DNA of 64,000 nucleotides from Lumbricus terrestris (GCA_949752735.1 OX457036.1:94381198-94445197); one strand, 5' to 3'. Shown: positions 1-11,764, numbered from the stretch's first letter. Notes: generated by a model not told the origin, from the letters alone. Made by a program: numbers and translations.

Positions 1-1932
1 ACAAACGCTGAAACCCATGGATGCAATTGCAAATAATTTACAATGCTAAATACATGTTTACCAATAATTTAACTGAATCCTACCAACATTAATCAAAGCT
101 CCAAATTGGAATATCGTACAGCAACAATATCAAGTCATTCGAAATTATGTACAGCAACATCAACATATAATCAGCAATGCAAAGAACAGTTCTAAACCCA
201 GTCTCAGTCAAATATCGCCTCCAGAATACCTCAACCGCTTACAGCAGGTCTTATGAAAGGTAAGTATCATTAGTACTAAAATGGTGATACTTAGTCTCTT
301 CGTATACAGATTTTGCGTACCAACACAATTATGCATTTTGTGGTATAAACAAGCAGTTATTCCATAAACAAACTGAACAACTTCCATCGTTCTGTAAGAA
401 TTAGAAGTCATTAGACTCATTACTCACCACAGTCATAGAACTTTGTAAACAATGAAGCACAAGTTAGAAGCTAACCCTAGGGCACATAGCTTACACCAGT
501 GACCAGAGTGCTGCATTAATAGAGGCTTTTCAGAAATTCCACATTTATGAAGAATACATTCTATTAAACAATTGAAAAGCTGTACTCCTGACTTGACTCA
601 GCATGTGACTCACTACAAACTGATGCCCTTTGCATTAGATATTACTTGATTAAATGCTGGTTAACCTACTGATATTATCTCTAATGTTGTTTTGCATAAC
701 ACCAAGAAATGTCACCAATTCACGTTCAATTATGTATAATGCATAATGTGATAAAATACCAAATAGTAAATCTGTACTTTCTTCTTGCCCCACAAAGGCT
801 GCATCAGAAAGATCAGCTTATTCATTGGAATTTATACGTATGTACAAATTCATCCTTTGACACAGGTTTGAACATCGGGCAACAAAGTTTGTCCAATCTC
901 ACTTTCCACTACTAGTCCTCCAGTCTTACCCTTAAACATACACAAACACCCACGTTGTCTCTTCCCAGACTTCAACTTTCCTTTTTCATTCAGGGATCCA
1001 CTTTGTTGATTTCTACTCTTGTCGATGCCAATCTTTTCCTCAGTGCCACAACAATAATAAAAATTCTTTGGACTAAAGTATCACAAGATGGTGCATGTCC
1101 AGACTCCAGCTGTCACTCAGGTCGATATATACATTAAGCCATTTGGCATAAAACAAAACCTGCTTTCTAAGTAGGACATTTGACCAAAATCAGACGTCAG
1201 TCACTCAACTTGAGGCATCGCAATAACAAGCTTGGAAAAAGTTACAACTAGTAAGTAAAAACCTACGAATAACAGGTATAAACACACAGAGAGATTGTCG
1301 GAACTGACAAGACCACCGAAATTCACTACCACAGCAGGCTAAAGGCCTGCCTTGGAGACACGGACAAATAGGAGCATTTTTGGTCTACTGGTAAAGTAAT
1401 TAATTAGTTAATTAATTAACTGCTTTATCGATGATTTCGTCCACTGTGCAACACGATTAACGTCTGTGTAATATACATAAATTTACATCTTTAAACATCA
1501 CCATAATAGCATTGATAAAAGTTTACACTTTACAGAATTGCGAATACAAAAAAGACTACCACTACCCGTGAACATAAATAATTGTGGAGTGCCTATTGCT
1601 CCACAAACTGTAACCCCAATGTCATTACCAAACGAGGTAACATCATAATACTCAACACTTGTGCAAAACGATACTATGTATGTATATACTTACTTTGGAA
1701 ACAATAAATAATTTTGAATTTGAATTAAGGAGAGTGCACTCCTTTTGAAAACAATGTAGACAATAATTATCCATCGTATTTGAGATCAAAGTCAAATTGG
1801 ATCAATACTAACCACATAGCCAGGTATACTAAACGCCATACATAGTGAGCTTAATAGTCTTTATACATTAACCACTTAGGGTAAGGAGGCTCAAACCAAA
1901 ACATCATGAGCTCCAAAGCCAATGCTCTAACC
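1..1932. other. 3' flank of calsyntenin, no gene seen
   Basis: I see no coding exon on either strand here. Short open frames lack recognisable domains and splice context. Around 1660-1735 the plus strand reads like the 3' end of a non-LTR element, ending in an AT-rich tail (AATAAATAATTTTGAATTTG), but no domain supports this. The rest is anonymous AT-rich sequence. Confidence 0.5.
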
Positions 1933-2263
1933 CAGTGCTGGTCAACCTTTTTGACACCACCAGCCGCCAAAGACCTTATTCCTGAACCCAGGGGCCGCAC
2001 CGATAAATTCAAAAGCAATGATCAAAATCAATTTAAATCAACTCCATTAAAATTTACTATGTACTAATAATATTGAATGCGCTGTTGAAACTGAATTTTG
2101 CGTTCACATTGTCAAATAATGTTTATTTACGAGCTAGTGGCTTTATGAGTAAATGTACGTGTGTGGTTTTGTTTTCCTTAATTTTCCCAACATTTGCAGA
2201 AATTTCACTAGGTTACGAGGGTCACTTAAAATCAGCTCGTGGACTACAGGTTGGACAGCACTG
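1933..2263. mobile_element. hAT-like MITE, 331 bp
   Basis: The terminal inverted repeats are CAGTGCTGGTCAACC on the left and GGTTGGACAGCACTG on the right. The flanking octamers ctctaacc and ctctggcc match at 6 of 8 positions, as expected for an old 8-bp hAT target duplication. No transposase is present. It lies just downstream of the calsyntenin stop and may fall in the 3' UTR. Confidence 0.6.
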
Positions 2264-2539
2264 CTCTGGCCAATCAGTACATGTCCCACATATTTTCCCA
2301 CAGCTGTCGTTCTTTTCCTAATATGTTTCGTTAAAACTTTTCGCATCACGTGCATACACAGTCTTACATCTGACTAGAAAACGGCTCACAAGACGAAAAA
2401 GTTGACTTGCGGTCTTGTGCCAAACGTCTCGTCGACGCCAAAAGATGGCAGCACAAAACGAGACAAAGCGTGTTAAGTTCGTAGAGACAATTATATTGTT
2501 CGCCAGATGTAGTCGTCGCCCACCAGAGGGCAGCACCTC

Positions 2540-2737
2540 CTAGTAGGTGAGAGTTGAGTCGTCCCATTCAAGGTCACGCTTCACGACCTTACCCGCCTCT
2601 CCCTCCTCCCCTTCCTCCTCCTCCGAACCTTCAGCCTCGTTCTCGTGAACAGTCGTCTCCTCCTCCTCCTCCTCATCTTCGCTCTCCTCCGTGTCGTTGC
2701 CATGGAAACTACACTCGTCTGCTGGTTCATCGTACAT
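2540..2737 (-). CDS. CLSTN: calsyntenin exon 17: acidic tail and C-terminus
   Basis: This encodes about residues 905-969. It opens MYDEPADE, runs through a Glu-rich stretch, ends LEWDDSTLTY and then TAG. The acidic block is the calcium-binding tail for which the family is named. LEWDDS is the second kinesin-light-chain-binding WD motif and is nearly identical to vertebrate CLSTN1 (LEWDDSTLSY). The acceptor AG is at 2739-2738, and the exon starts in phase 0. Confidence 0.95.
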   Translation of the reverse strand: MYDEPADECSFHGNDTEESEDEEEEEETTVHENEAEGSEEEEGEEGEAGKVVKRDLEWDDSTLTY

Positions 2738-3236
2738 CTAGAACATCGATATAAATTAATCAATCCATGAGTGCCCGAAAGTAGTTTCGCAATGGGGCAA
2801 AACACAATGGCCACATTCACATTTTTGTAAGAGCATGAAAAATGTTAAAATTGAGATTAAGAACATGGGCATTTTTATAGAGTTGTTAAATTTATGTAAA
2901 ATTTTAAACTTTATATCATCATAATTATAGAAAATGACATGAGCATGCTGTAGATATATCATAATAAATTTTTATTCTCATTTAAAGTTAAATTTCTCAG
3001 TTTCACTCTATGTATCATTAGCGCTTTATTGCAACGAAACTTGTTAGAAAATCAAAAAGCAGTACTAGTTACAAAAATTGGTGTCAATTTTCCGCTGGGA
3101 GCCAAGTGCCCCATCTTTCCCCTATATGCAAAGCACCCATGAACACTCCATGTATTATAACCGCTCGTACATATTATCACTGCAATTGCAATAGTACATT
3201 TAGATAGCAATTCTCCAAAAGTAAAACAGATCAGAA

Positions 3237-3380
3237 CATAGGCGCAACCAACCTATGGGACCCACGGGACGCGTCCCCCAACTTTTGAGTGGTCCCCTAA
3301 CTTTATTATTATGGTCCCCCCAACTTTCAGGACGTGATTCACTATGGTCCCCCAACTTTTAGGACGTGATTGCACCTATG
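3237..3380. mobile_element. hAT-like MITE, 144 bp
   Basis: The termini CATAGGCGCAACC and GATTGCACCTATG are imperfect inverted repeats. The flanks gatcagaa (3229-3236) and gatgagaa (3381-3388) match at 7 of 8 positions. The interior is a short repeated GGTCCCCCAACTTT motif. It lies in calsyntenin intron 16 and is non-coding. Confidence 0.55.
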
Positions 3381-4000
3381 GATGAGAAGCACTTTCTACG
3401 CCATGGACGTCTTGGGAGTAGTGGGGGCTGGGGCAAATGTGCCTCTGAATTGGATGAAAAAATCAACTATTGATACCTACGTCAGCACATTTGATGAAAT
3501 AATATTTATTCATTCGTCACTAAGAGTCTAGGACAGGAGAAAATCAAGCGGAGTAGGAAAGCAAAAAATGCCAGATCTTTAAATTATTTTAATGACAGCT
3601 TTGCACATGTCAACCAAATACAATGCTTAACAAGCTGACCAAGTTCTGCCCCCTGAATTTTCTGCCTCCTACAAAAACCGAAATGACATCCACTGGTTGC
3701 AATGGCACTACATGAATTGCAATTATGTAATTGTAATTATTATTATTGTTCCGTGTTAGCATATGTCAAAGTTCTGTCAAAAAGAACGTAATGTATTGTA
3801 TGTATTCAAGTAAACTTAAACTCAAACTTAAACTAAAATCTCCCAAATTTTATCAACACCATACAAAAGCTCCAAGAAGGAGATCGGCTTATATTTATAG
3901 GCGTTATATATGTCTGGTCATTTATATATGTCCTTCGTAAACCTGGGAGTCACTGCACAATAGCCTGGTACTACTGTTGGCAGCACTTAACATCACTGAC

Positions 4001-4182
4001 CTCTTGTTCCATGGGGTTGACTGTGATGGTCAATGCCGAGTTATCCCACTCCATTTCCGGTTTGTCATCAGCACCAACATCCCCAGGTTGGCCCTGAACA
4101 GTGCGTAGTTTGATCGCTCCGAGCACAGTCAGGATCACCAGTGTACCAACACACAACACAATCATTATCGCCATTCCAAGAC
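4001..4182 (-). CDS. CLSTN: calsyntenin exon 16: transmembrane helix and first WD motif
   Basis: This encodes about residues 844-904. A hydrophobic helix (AIMIVLCVGTLVILTVLGAI) is followed by basic KLR and then MEWDNSALTITVNPMEQE. The block aligns directly with the vertebrate membrane and juxtamembrane segment, where the motif reads MDWDDSALTITVNPME. This copy has WDNS rather than WDDS. The donor GAG|GTCAGT ends in phase 0. The acceptor AG is at 4184-4183. Confidence 0.96.
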
Positions 4183-4947
4183 CTGGTTAGAACAGAAATA
4201 TAATCATACAAAGTTCTGTATGTGATTCGGCCAGAGAACTTATATAGCACCTTATAAAGGCAGTACAATAGTTACTCAGAGGTGCTCCCAGTTGGTGGAA
4301 ACGAGCATTTTAAAAAGAATTGGTGGAAAAGGACTTTTTGCAAAGAGTTGGCGGAAAAGACATTTTTTAAAGAATCGGTGGACAAGAACATTTTCAAAAG
4401 AATTTATGAAAACTTTAATTGGTGTAAGAAAACTTTTTCAGAGTGTTTACAGAAAGTGCATACGGAATATCTGGATAAAACAAGAAACCATCTAATGGCG
4501 GTAGGGGGCATAGCACAACCAGACCAAAGAAAAGGCACAACTCTGTTTAAATGACAAGGTGCATGCAAAGGGAACAATTAATCCACCTCAATTAGGAGAC
4601 TGATGCCTTAAAAGGACAGCCAAATCTGTGGAACAGCACAGCTCACAAAATTAGCCCATACATTTCCCAAAATTTTATTCCATGTCAGTAAAATATGTTA
4701 TTTTTCAGCTACAATGGACTGCTCCTCTGCTACACTCTCAAGGTCAACACCATTCAGTAGAAAGCGTTGGTAAATTGAGAATAGGATGCAAAGACACATT
4801 CCTTGGCTGCCAAACAGATCAATCGGATTGCTGTAACTTCTGATCGTCCGTTTGTATAACAAAATGTAGTCGTTCTGCACTCTGCAGTGTGTAAGTCTGA
4901 AATAAGCAAAGATTATTATTATAACCATGAAAATGAGAGATGCTGAC

Positions 4948-5086
4948 CAATCTCTTTGGAGTTGAAGGAGACGGAGCTCATTTTTGTTGGCTTCGCCAAC
5001 TTATGGATCATGGTTTGAAGAAGTTTGTCATTTCCGTGAGCGTTTGGAACAATGGTGGCTCTTCTGTCCAAGTGGATAACTTCCAG
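4948..5086 (-). CDS. CLSTN: calsyntenin exon 15: membrane-proximal ectodomain
   Basis: This encodes about residues 798-843, starting LEVIHLDRRATIVPN and ending in SKEI. The LEVIH segment matches the vertebrate VNVIH segment without gaps when joined to exon 14. It is flanked by a CAG acceptor and an ATTG|GTCAGC donor, giving phases 0 and 1. The remainder of this stalk-like region is poorly conserved in the family. Confidence 0.88.
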
Positions 5087-5823
5087 CTGTGAAAGTCCAC
5101 AGAAATATATATTAACTAATTGTCAGTGATTAGGAACAATGAAGAAATATATTCATCAGACATAAAACCGTGTTGCATCTTGGACCTCTAATAGATCTAT
5201 CAAAGATCAGTCTTGATTTTCCAATGGATTACAACCCTGATAGTAGTGAAATCATAAATCATTGAGAAGCCAATGAACCTGATCAAGCATCTTTTTGCCT
5301 CCCATTAGTCACATTATTCCCAGTGTGCTTCACGTGTGCAAGACCACGACAGCAGAAATTTTTTGAGAAAAGCAAAGGAGGAGGAGGAATTACCAACTAG
5401 AATTTGAGATCGAGTAGATCAGGACAGTGTATTCCAAAGAGACGGACCAGTTGAGGCAAAGGACCTGGACTAAGCCATAGCTGTTCTAGTATGAGGAACT
5501 AGATCAAATCTATTTGTGGAGCCAAGTGGATGATGCGAGGAAGCTTAAAGAGGTCAGAGTATTACACCGGCTATATATAGATATTAGTACTGCATGTGAC
5601 AGTGCGTGACTATATGGTTCTCTCTAATTCATTTAGTTGTTTGATGGCCCCACAATGGATCATACTATCTTGGAACAGAATAATAATACAATTCTTGACT
5701 TCAATGTCACCTCAAGTGACCATTGACCAATGTCTTATGGATTGTGATGACAGCACGAGAGAGTTCATTACTCATAATCATAATCTCATAATCATTAGAT
5801 TCTAGTGAGTTAGCCATACTGAC

Positions 5824-5969
5824 CGCTACGTCCAGTCGATTGCTGACCAACTGACCGGTCCACTCTGTGCATCCAACGGTAAACGATCGCTGACGCAGTT
5901 CATCTGGTTGCACGTTGACGTACTCAACGGTTGACAGGGCTCTTTCGTAGCTTGACATTACATCAGCCC
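5824..5969 (-). CDS. CLSTN: calsyntenin exon 14: C-terminal ectodomain
   Basis: This encodes about residues 749-797 and contains SSYERALSTVEYVNVQP and RSFTVGCTEWTG. It matches the vertebrate segment with MASYEEVLHLLRYRNW and the following Cys-containing strand. The acceptor TTTAG is at 5971-5970. The donor GCG|GTCAGT was chosen over a nearby GTATGG because it keeps the SNxxxVxxxVIH spacing of vertebrate calsyntenins. Confidence 0.9.
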
Positions 5970-6189
5970 CTAAATGCCAAATAGATTAACATTGGTGGAA
6001 TCTTGATCAATGGCATTCTTAATGATGATGATGATGATGATGATAAAGCTCCCCATTTCTCTACACATTAATGTATGTGTACATACAATTAGAAAACAAC
6101 AAAAACAGCAACAGCAACAACAACAACAACAACAATAATAATGATAATAATAATAATAAAAATGATAATAATAGCCCATTGCTATTGAA

Positions 6190-6480
6190 ACGTGTTGAGC
6201 CCCATCAATCGTGCGGGTCGGGAATGCTTGTTGGAGTTGGGCCGCCATGCTGCCGCTTGTTTCTGGCGATCCAAGCGAGATAGTCTACCTCTTCCAGAGG
6301 ATTTCAATCTGCACACAGCATTTCAACGCCATTGCTTTTATAAGATCCTTTGCACCACACCCGGGGATGAGAACAACGCACTCTAACCTTGTACACATTT
6401 CTGTTTCTAGTTTAGTTTAAAGGTTGTGTGATCTTTTAATAAATGTTGAAATCAAATAATAATAATTATTATTATTATAG
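6190..6480 (+). repeat. possible non-LTR retroelement 3' end
   Basis: A short open stretch is followed by AATAAATGTTGAAATC and then a TAA/ATT microsatellite tail at 6450-6480, a layout typical of CR1/L2-type LINE or SINE 3' ends. No diagnostic RT motif is present, so the assignment rests on layout only. Confidence 0.3.
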
Positions 6481-7256
6481 TAATTAAAATAACAACAAAA
6501 ACAAAGATAATAAAACAAATTCTTTACTGCAACATCACCTCAACACCACCTTTCACAAAATAATTCAAGTTGTGCCAAAAAAGTGGCTTGGTCGGGTTAC
6601 CGGAAACACACCATTTTTCTGGCCTAATTACTCTTTAGAGTGATACTGCGATACACACAGGCAACCAGTAGCACACTAGTTAAGACACCACAGGGAACCC
6701 TAAGCAACTTAGTCCTGAGGTTGAAGGATCACATCAAGACGAAGATGAAAATGATGATGATTCTTAACATGATTGTGATGATGATGATAATTATGACTGA
6801 AAATAAATGTGACTAATAAATAATAACCTGTTCATGTATGTAACTTCTAATGCAGAAGGCATAGTGCACCAACAGCAATCCGTAATCAGGTGAATACCCA
6901 GAGCATCTGTCCATGAGACAGACAGAGAGGCTGCAGCCTATAGTGGATAAGTAATTTGAAAGAGGTAGGTTTTAAGTTGAGAATGAAAGGACTTCAACTG
7001 AACAGAGCACAAGACACAGGAAGAGAGTTCCGAAAAGTAGATCCGGCGAATGAAAACTCATTCATCAACAACAGTTCTTGATTAAAATATGACAAGGCAA
7101 GGATAATCTGATGATCTCCTTGAAAAATTATAAGTCTGGAGAATAAGAACTTATTTTAAGTATTGAGGATGGTAACATAGTGATGTCAAGGATGGGAAAG
7201 AATAAAATAAAGAACAAAGTGATAATGGCAAGCGATGATGATGTAATGTCTCGTGC

Positions 7257-7431
7257 CTGAAATGACAATTCCATCATCACTGACATCAACCAGGAGACCA
7301 AGCTGGCTGAACAATCCGCTTGGAAACTGGAGATACTCGTAACTGTGGTTGAGATGAGAATCCATTTGAACGAGACAGGAGTCAATCTTCAACCGATTCT
7401 CACTCGTACTGCCATCGTCTTCATCATTCAC
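7257..7431 (-). CDS. CLSTN: calsyntenin exon 13, with an apparent GC donor
   Basis: This encodes about residues 691-748, from VNDEDDGSTSENRL to DVSDDGIVISG. The acceptor is TTTTAG. The conserved ISG followed by exon 14's ADVMSSYE mirrors vertebrate FTGVDTMASYE. That forces the 3' end to CAG|GCACGA, a GC donor, because no in-register GT lies near. With it the phases fit exactly (175 nt, phase 1). Confidence 0.88.
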
Positions 7432-7879
7432 CTAAAAGAATTTCACAATTTTGGCGATTCAGCTATGATCATCTTAAACATGGCAATAGTATCAAAAATA
7501 CTCTACAGAATGTATATATATGCAGTGCTGTCCACATAATATATATATATATGTGTACTTTATTGTACTAGAATACATTTGTTTAGATATGTGTAATTTA
7601 TCGTGGTACTCGCAAGTTTGTACATTTTTCAATATTTACACAAAAATATGCACACCTCCATATTATGCAATGTAATGCAAATTTTTTTAAATTTGTATAG
7701 TGCCGTTCGAATCAGTGAGCATTGAGTAGCACTTCCAGTGCGAGTTTCATTTGAGTATCAGAGAAATCCATCTAAAAACTATTTCTCGTTGCTCTTCAGA
7801 ACAGAATATTCTTATAAGCATTGAATATTTAATGAGACAGACTGTCCAAATTTGATAATTCATAGGAATTTTCATGAAA

Positions 7880-8190
7880 CCTATGAGTTTAATTTCAATT
7901 GCCTTATTTCAATATTGATTAAGATTTCAAATTTCACAATTTTGCTTATTTTCAATATTGATTTTAAGAGTTTGAATTTCAATTGCTTATTTTCAGTACT
8001 GATCAATATTTTAGTTTTAAATTGCTTATTTTAAATACTGATTAATGTTAGATTTCAATTGCTTATTAAAATACTGATTAATATTTTAGATTTCAATTGC
8101 TTATTTTCGATACTGATTAATATTTTAGATTTCAATTGCTTATTTTCGATACTGATTAATATTTTAGATTTCAATTGCTTAAGTACTTTC
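7880..8190. repeat. 39-bp minisatellite in calsyntenin intron 12
   Basis: Degenerate to near-perfect head-to-tail copies of a roughly 39-bp unit contain TTTCAATTGCTTATTTT and GATACTGATTAATATTT. The period is exactly 39 in the most regular part (8045-8180). The unit is AT-rich. It lies just upstream, in plus coordinates, of exon 12. Confidence 0.85.
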
Positions 8191-8242
8191 ATTTTTGTTA
8201 AAAACAATCTAATGCCAGTAAAAACTTCAAAGGTGAACATAC

Positions 8243-8462
8243 TTTCTCCTCAGTAGTAGTAGTAGTATTCGGATCATTTTCGTTAAAGTGAGCAAGCGTC
8301 ATGGATAGGTTAGCAAACAGACCGACTCCCTTGGCAAGCTGGTCCTCACCAACTGACAGATGGCTAACCGGGGCGCTCAGCACAAGCGTTGGCTTCACAA
8401 ATTCCACCACGGTTATCAGAATGCTGCTCGTAGCTATCATCAATGGCTCGTGATTTGAGCAA
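8243..8462 (-). CDS. CLSTN: calsyntenin exon 12
   Basis: This encodes about residues 617-690. It begins by completing TC of the conserved Cys codon region (CSNHEPL) and continues ILITVVEFVKPTLVLS into a low-complexity Asn/Thr stretch ending EEK. It matches the vertebrate block following IKCFNEATC. The acceptor is TTTTCAG and the donor AAA|GTATGT (phase 0). Confidence 0.9.
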
Positions 8463-8834
8463 CTGAAAACAGATAAGTTTCACTATTAATCAATTGAATC
8501 TGTGATTGTAATTGCTACAGAACTGCTAGCACTGAGTACTCCAGTAGTCCTTGACTAAGGGCTATGAATCCTCCTGAAATTGTGTGTGGGGGTCCATCAG
8601 TAGTGACTCCTTGAGTTATCAGAGCAATGTTTGTTTTCTGATGAACTCTGTTCTTAATTGCTTCAACATTGTAATCGTAAACTCTGAATCCAAAAGAGCT
8701 ACTAGAAACTAAGATCAGACCACTGGCATTATTACGATAGCTGTTATGAGTTGAGGGTATTGTCTAGAGCTTCAAAGTGAAGAAAAAATCTGTTTGCTAG
8801 AAGACAGCATTGACAGAAGCCCAGTTACTTAAAG

Positions 8835-8910
8835 CTATTATTCATTCATTTCAAGAAATTACATAGCGGCACTTCAAGAAACCTACTCAGAGGCGCACCC
8901 AATCCAACCA
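8835..8910 (-). repeat. hairpin-tailed short repeat (SINE-like), minus copy
   Basis: Read on the minus strand this is a decayed version of the plus-strand copy at 10002-10066. It has GCGCCTCTGAGTAGGTTTC, then an AGTGCCGCTATGTAA-type arm, then a TGAA-rich tail. Confidence 0.5.
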
Positions 8911-9622
8911 CATCAATACAGATAAGTCTTAAGGAACCTGAAAAATGGGCATGAGTCATACTTAGGCAACAGGTCTACCTCCAATGGTAGACAATTTCAG
9001 ACATAAAGACCTATTATATAGTAGGTCTACAACAGAGAAAGCAGGAAATTGACAGGTTGAGGTTCTAACACGAGGGACCAAAAGCTCCAATCCACATGAT
9101 GTTAGATGTAATTTAACGAGATATTTCATAACAAGCACAACAATGAACAGAAACAATGCTCAAGACAACAATGGCACACCAACCAACACACATGCATGCA
9201 CGCACGTCTGACTGGAAGAGACAATCGGAAGACGGGAAGACCAAGAAGGCACGTGCTCAAATCTTTACCCAGTGCTGTATTTTTCAGTGTCAAACAGTTT
9301 GGAATGAGTTGTGAAAAGAGAAGAGCACACACGTCTAATGATGACTGTCCAGAGCCGAGGTTTACACACCATTGAATTGTCTCTGTATCCCAGTCTGCAG
9401 GTGCACCATTAACTCAGTGGGTAATGTTTAATGCATCTCTAAATTACCCATTAAACGATAATACTCATATATATATCCAGCTGGTTTAAGCAGTGTCTCT
9501 ATGTTCCTGTACTACGCACTACACAGCGGGTAGGCTTAATGCATCACGAAACAACCCATTAGAGTACACGACGATACTCATTTAATCGGTACATATGACT
9601 TAAACGTCCTGTATGAACTCAC

Positions 9623-9774
9623 GTTGCATGCGAGTTGATGCTGAGAGGTCGATGTCCAGTCACAGGTTTTATCCTTGTGTTGATGTAACTGACGCGTCGC
9701 AACAGACTCTGAACGGACGACACCGAAGTGCCACTGATCGTCACCGAAGACATCTCACTGTTCAGCGACACCGA
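9623..9774 (-). CDS. CLSTN: calsyntenin exon 11
   Basis: This encodes about residues 567-617, SVSLNSEMSSVTISG then LLRRVSYINTRIKPVTGHRP. It aligns with vertebrate LVLTLEGEDLGELDKAM then HISYLNSRQFPTPGIRRLKI. The acceptor is CTTAAG and the donor AAC|GTGAGT (phase 2). An open frame on the opposite strand here is a shadow. Confidence 0.92.
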
Positions 9775-10001
9775 CTTAAGAAACACATCATGAAAGTCTT
9801 TATGCATCCGATTACGATCGGTTGGACTCGTTCAACTATCCTCCACCTGCAATGTCCTGCATGGCGTGTGGATTACTTCATAAATTTATTCACTCGTTAC
9901 AGAGATATAGACAGTAACAGCGACCCTTCAAGGATACCACTCAGGAGCACACCCGACCTAACCACTAAAAACTGTTCTGTTTGGCCGTGCTGGAGTCGGG
10001 A

Positions 10002-10066
10002 GCGCCTCTGAGTAGTTTCCTTGCAGAGGCGCTATATAAATGCTTGAATGAATGAATGAATGAACC
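10002..10066 (+). repeat. hairpin-tailed short repeat (SINE-like), plus copy
   Basis: GCGCCTCTG (10002-10010) and CAGAGGCGC (10024-10032) form a perfect 9-bp stem with a 13-nt loop. TATATAAATGCT and a (TGAA)n tail follow. Related copies at 8835, 14740 and 36310 show this is a dispersed family with a structured 3' end. Confidence 0.7.
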
Positions 10067-10615
10067 CCCGGCAAAAAAGGATGGTTTAGGTCACTTGCTG
10101 TGGAAAGGATTTCCAACATCAGTTCACTACGCCAGTTTCTCTCTGGTAGTCTTTTCTCATCTTTCTCTCACCTCAAATCCTGTTGTTTCTCTCAGGGTCG
10201 ATCACACTGGGAGTGCTTCTGAAAGGCTTTTGCTGGCGCTTTTAACATCTGCTCCATAAAAATCAGAGGAAAAATTGGAAAATGTAAATGATTTATATGT
10301 GTAAAACAACAAATAGGAAGACAAAAATACCTAAGGCCAGTGTATATGACCCTGAGCATAATTTGGATAAATTGGTATTTTGTTTTCATCACATAAATCA
10401 CATGCAATATCATAATATTTAATATGTAATCTAGTGTTCTGTTATCACTCGTTATTAACTACAAACCTCCTTACATCACTGCAGAATGTTCAATCACCAC
10501 ACAGTCCATGTCAGGCCATCATAGGTGGTGGGTAATATATGCAAAGTGAAGGTTCCAGCCTCCCCAGAGACATCTATTGATGCTTAGTCTTTAGATAGCA
10601 ACTCTTAATAAATGC

Positions 10616-10745
10616 ATAATAATAATAATAATAATATAATAATAATAATAACAGTAGTAGTAATAATAATAGTAATAACAGTAGTAGTAGTAATAACTTA
10701 GCAATAATAATAATAACAACAACAACAATAATAATAACAATGTCC
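10616..10745. repeat. AAT/AGT/AAC microsatellite
   Basis: About 130 bp of imperfect trinucleotide repeats (AAT, AGT, AAC) lie in calsyntenin intron 10. Confidence 0.9.
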
Positions 10746-10874
10746 TATGTTGAAAGGGTCCCTAGGGATCTAGTGGGACCGGTCTACTGTTCCCATCTAC
10801 TCAGTGTTACTCACATTATAAGCGCTACTTAAATATCATTGATTGAATGGTGCTATATCAATTTCAGATTACAC

Positions 10875-11080
10875 TGCATCTTTGTTCGAAATCACTCGCA
10901 CAAAAATAACTCGTGTTTTAGTCACCGTTCCAGTTTCCATGTCATCCAGCCGGGTGAAGTCCAGTTTCTCCTGGCAGCTGTGGAGACAGTGCAGGACTTG
11001 GTCAGTTTCAGTTGCATTGACAAGGATGGACAGTCCAGCCAGCTGACCATGAAAGTGTTCACCCATGCGGTGATCCTTGC
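10875..11080 (-). CDS. CLSTN: calsyntenin exon 10: end of LamG-like domain
   Basis: This encodes about residues 498-566. MGEHFHGQLAGLSILV and VLHCLHSCQEKLDF correspond to vertebrate MTQFFRGNLAGLTLRSG and VIDCLYTCKEGLDL, the closing strands and paired cysteines of the LamG/ConA-like domain. The acceptor is ATAACAG and the donor GCA|GTGTAA (phase 0). Confidence 0.94.
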
Positions 11081-11610
11081 CTGTTATAATCATCATACAG
11101 TGACAGATTTCACGCTAACTTTCTTTCATATGTATATTAATTAATAATTATATGTGTCTACAAGCAGACACTAAAGCATCTTGTAGTGCTTATTAATAGA
11201 CAAACAAAGGTATAAATAAAACTAGTAAAACAACAATGGATAAACAACATAGATACACAAACAAATAATATTATATGTACTAAGAACATCATAAACATAA
11301 CAGTGCATGTAACACAGTATGTTCGCAACGCGTTGAATGACTGTCATGGATGGATGAGTGCGTAATACTGAGTATATGTGTATGTGTATATATCCATGTG
11401 AGTATAATGCAAAGGCGTGTATGGATAAGTGTGTGTGTGAGTGCAGATATTTATACATGTATTGTATGTATGTAGCAGACCATACAAACGTATGTACGCA
11501 TGTAAGTAAAACATTTACAATGTATGTACAGACATACATGCAAAATTATGCATGTACCAGTAAAATGATGTTGAGCTTACCGTGCCAACATAAAATGATT
11601 TTAACCTTAC

Positions 11611-11740
11611 CGTGCCAACATGCTCCAATGACAAGTTTTGTCGAGCGCACAAACTTTGTCGGGTGAAGTGGCCAGTCGTCGATGATGACGGGATTGTGAC
11701 GCGTCTCCACAAACCGTCTTCCATCGACGTATAAGCGAAC
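11611..11740 (-). CDS. CLSTN: calsyntenin exon 9: LamG-like domain
   Basis: This encodes about residues 455-497: VRLYVDGRRF, DDWPLHPTK and LVIGACWHG. It matches vertebrate VTLYVDG, EDYPLHPSK and LVVGACWQE. The donor is CACG|GTAAGG (phase 1). Thirty nucleotides downstream the same CACG|GTAAG context is repeated, so an in-frame longer version is possible (see findings). Confidence 0.94.
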
Positions 11741-11764
11741 CTGCGTTAGAAATACGCACAACAA

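Larger units (their letters stand above)
2738..7256 (-). other. introns 13-16 of calsyntenin (between exons 17 and 13)
   Basis: This span holds exons 14-16 plus their introns. Intron 16 carries a 144-bp hAT-like MITE. Intron 13 carries AAC/AAT/ATG microsatellites (about 6020-6175 and 6450-6490) and a possible non-LTR 3' end at 6190-6480. The remaining intronic sequence shows nothing recognisable. Confidence 0.6.
8463..10874 (-). other. introns 10 and 11 of calsyntenin
   Basis: This span includes exon 11 and two introns. It holds hairpin-tailed short repeat copies (near 8835-8910 and 10002-10066) and AAT/AAC/AGT microsatellite sequence at 10616-10745. I see no other gene. Confidence 0.6.

Noticed and set aside
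7880..8190. Regular 39-bp repeats resembling a CRISPR array
   Set aside because: Repeats are contiguous with no unique spacers and lie in an animal intron. It is a minisatellite.
9613..10011. 132-codon plus-strand frame
   Set aside because: It lies antisense to calsyntenin exon 11 and runs into a hairpin-tailed repeat. No family resemblance.
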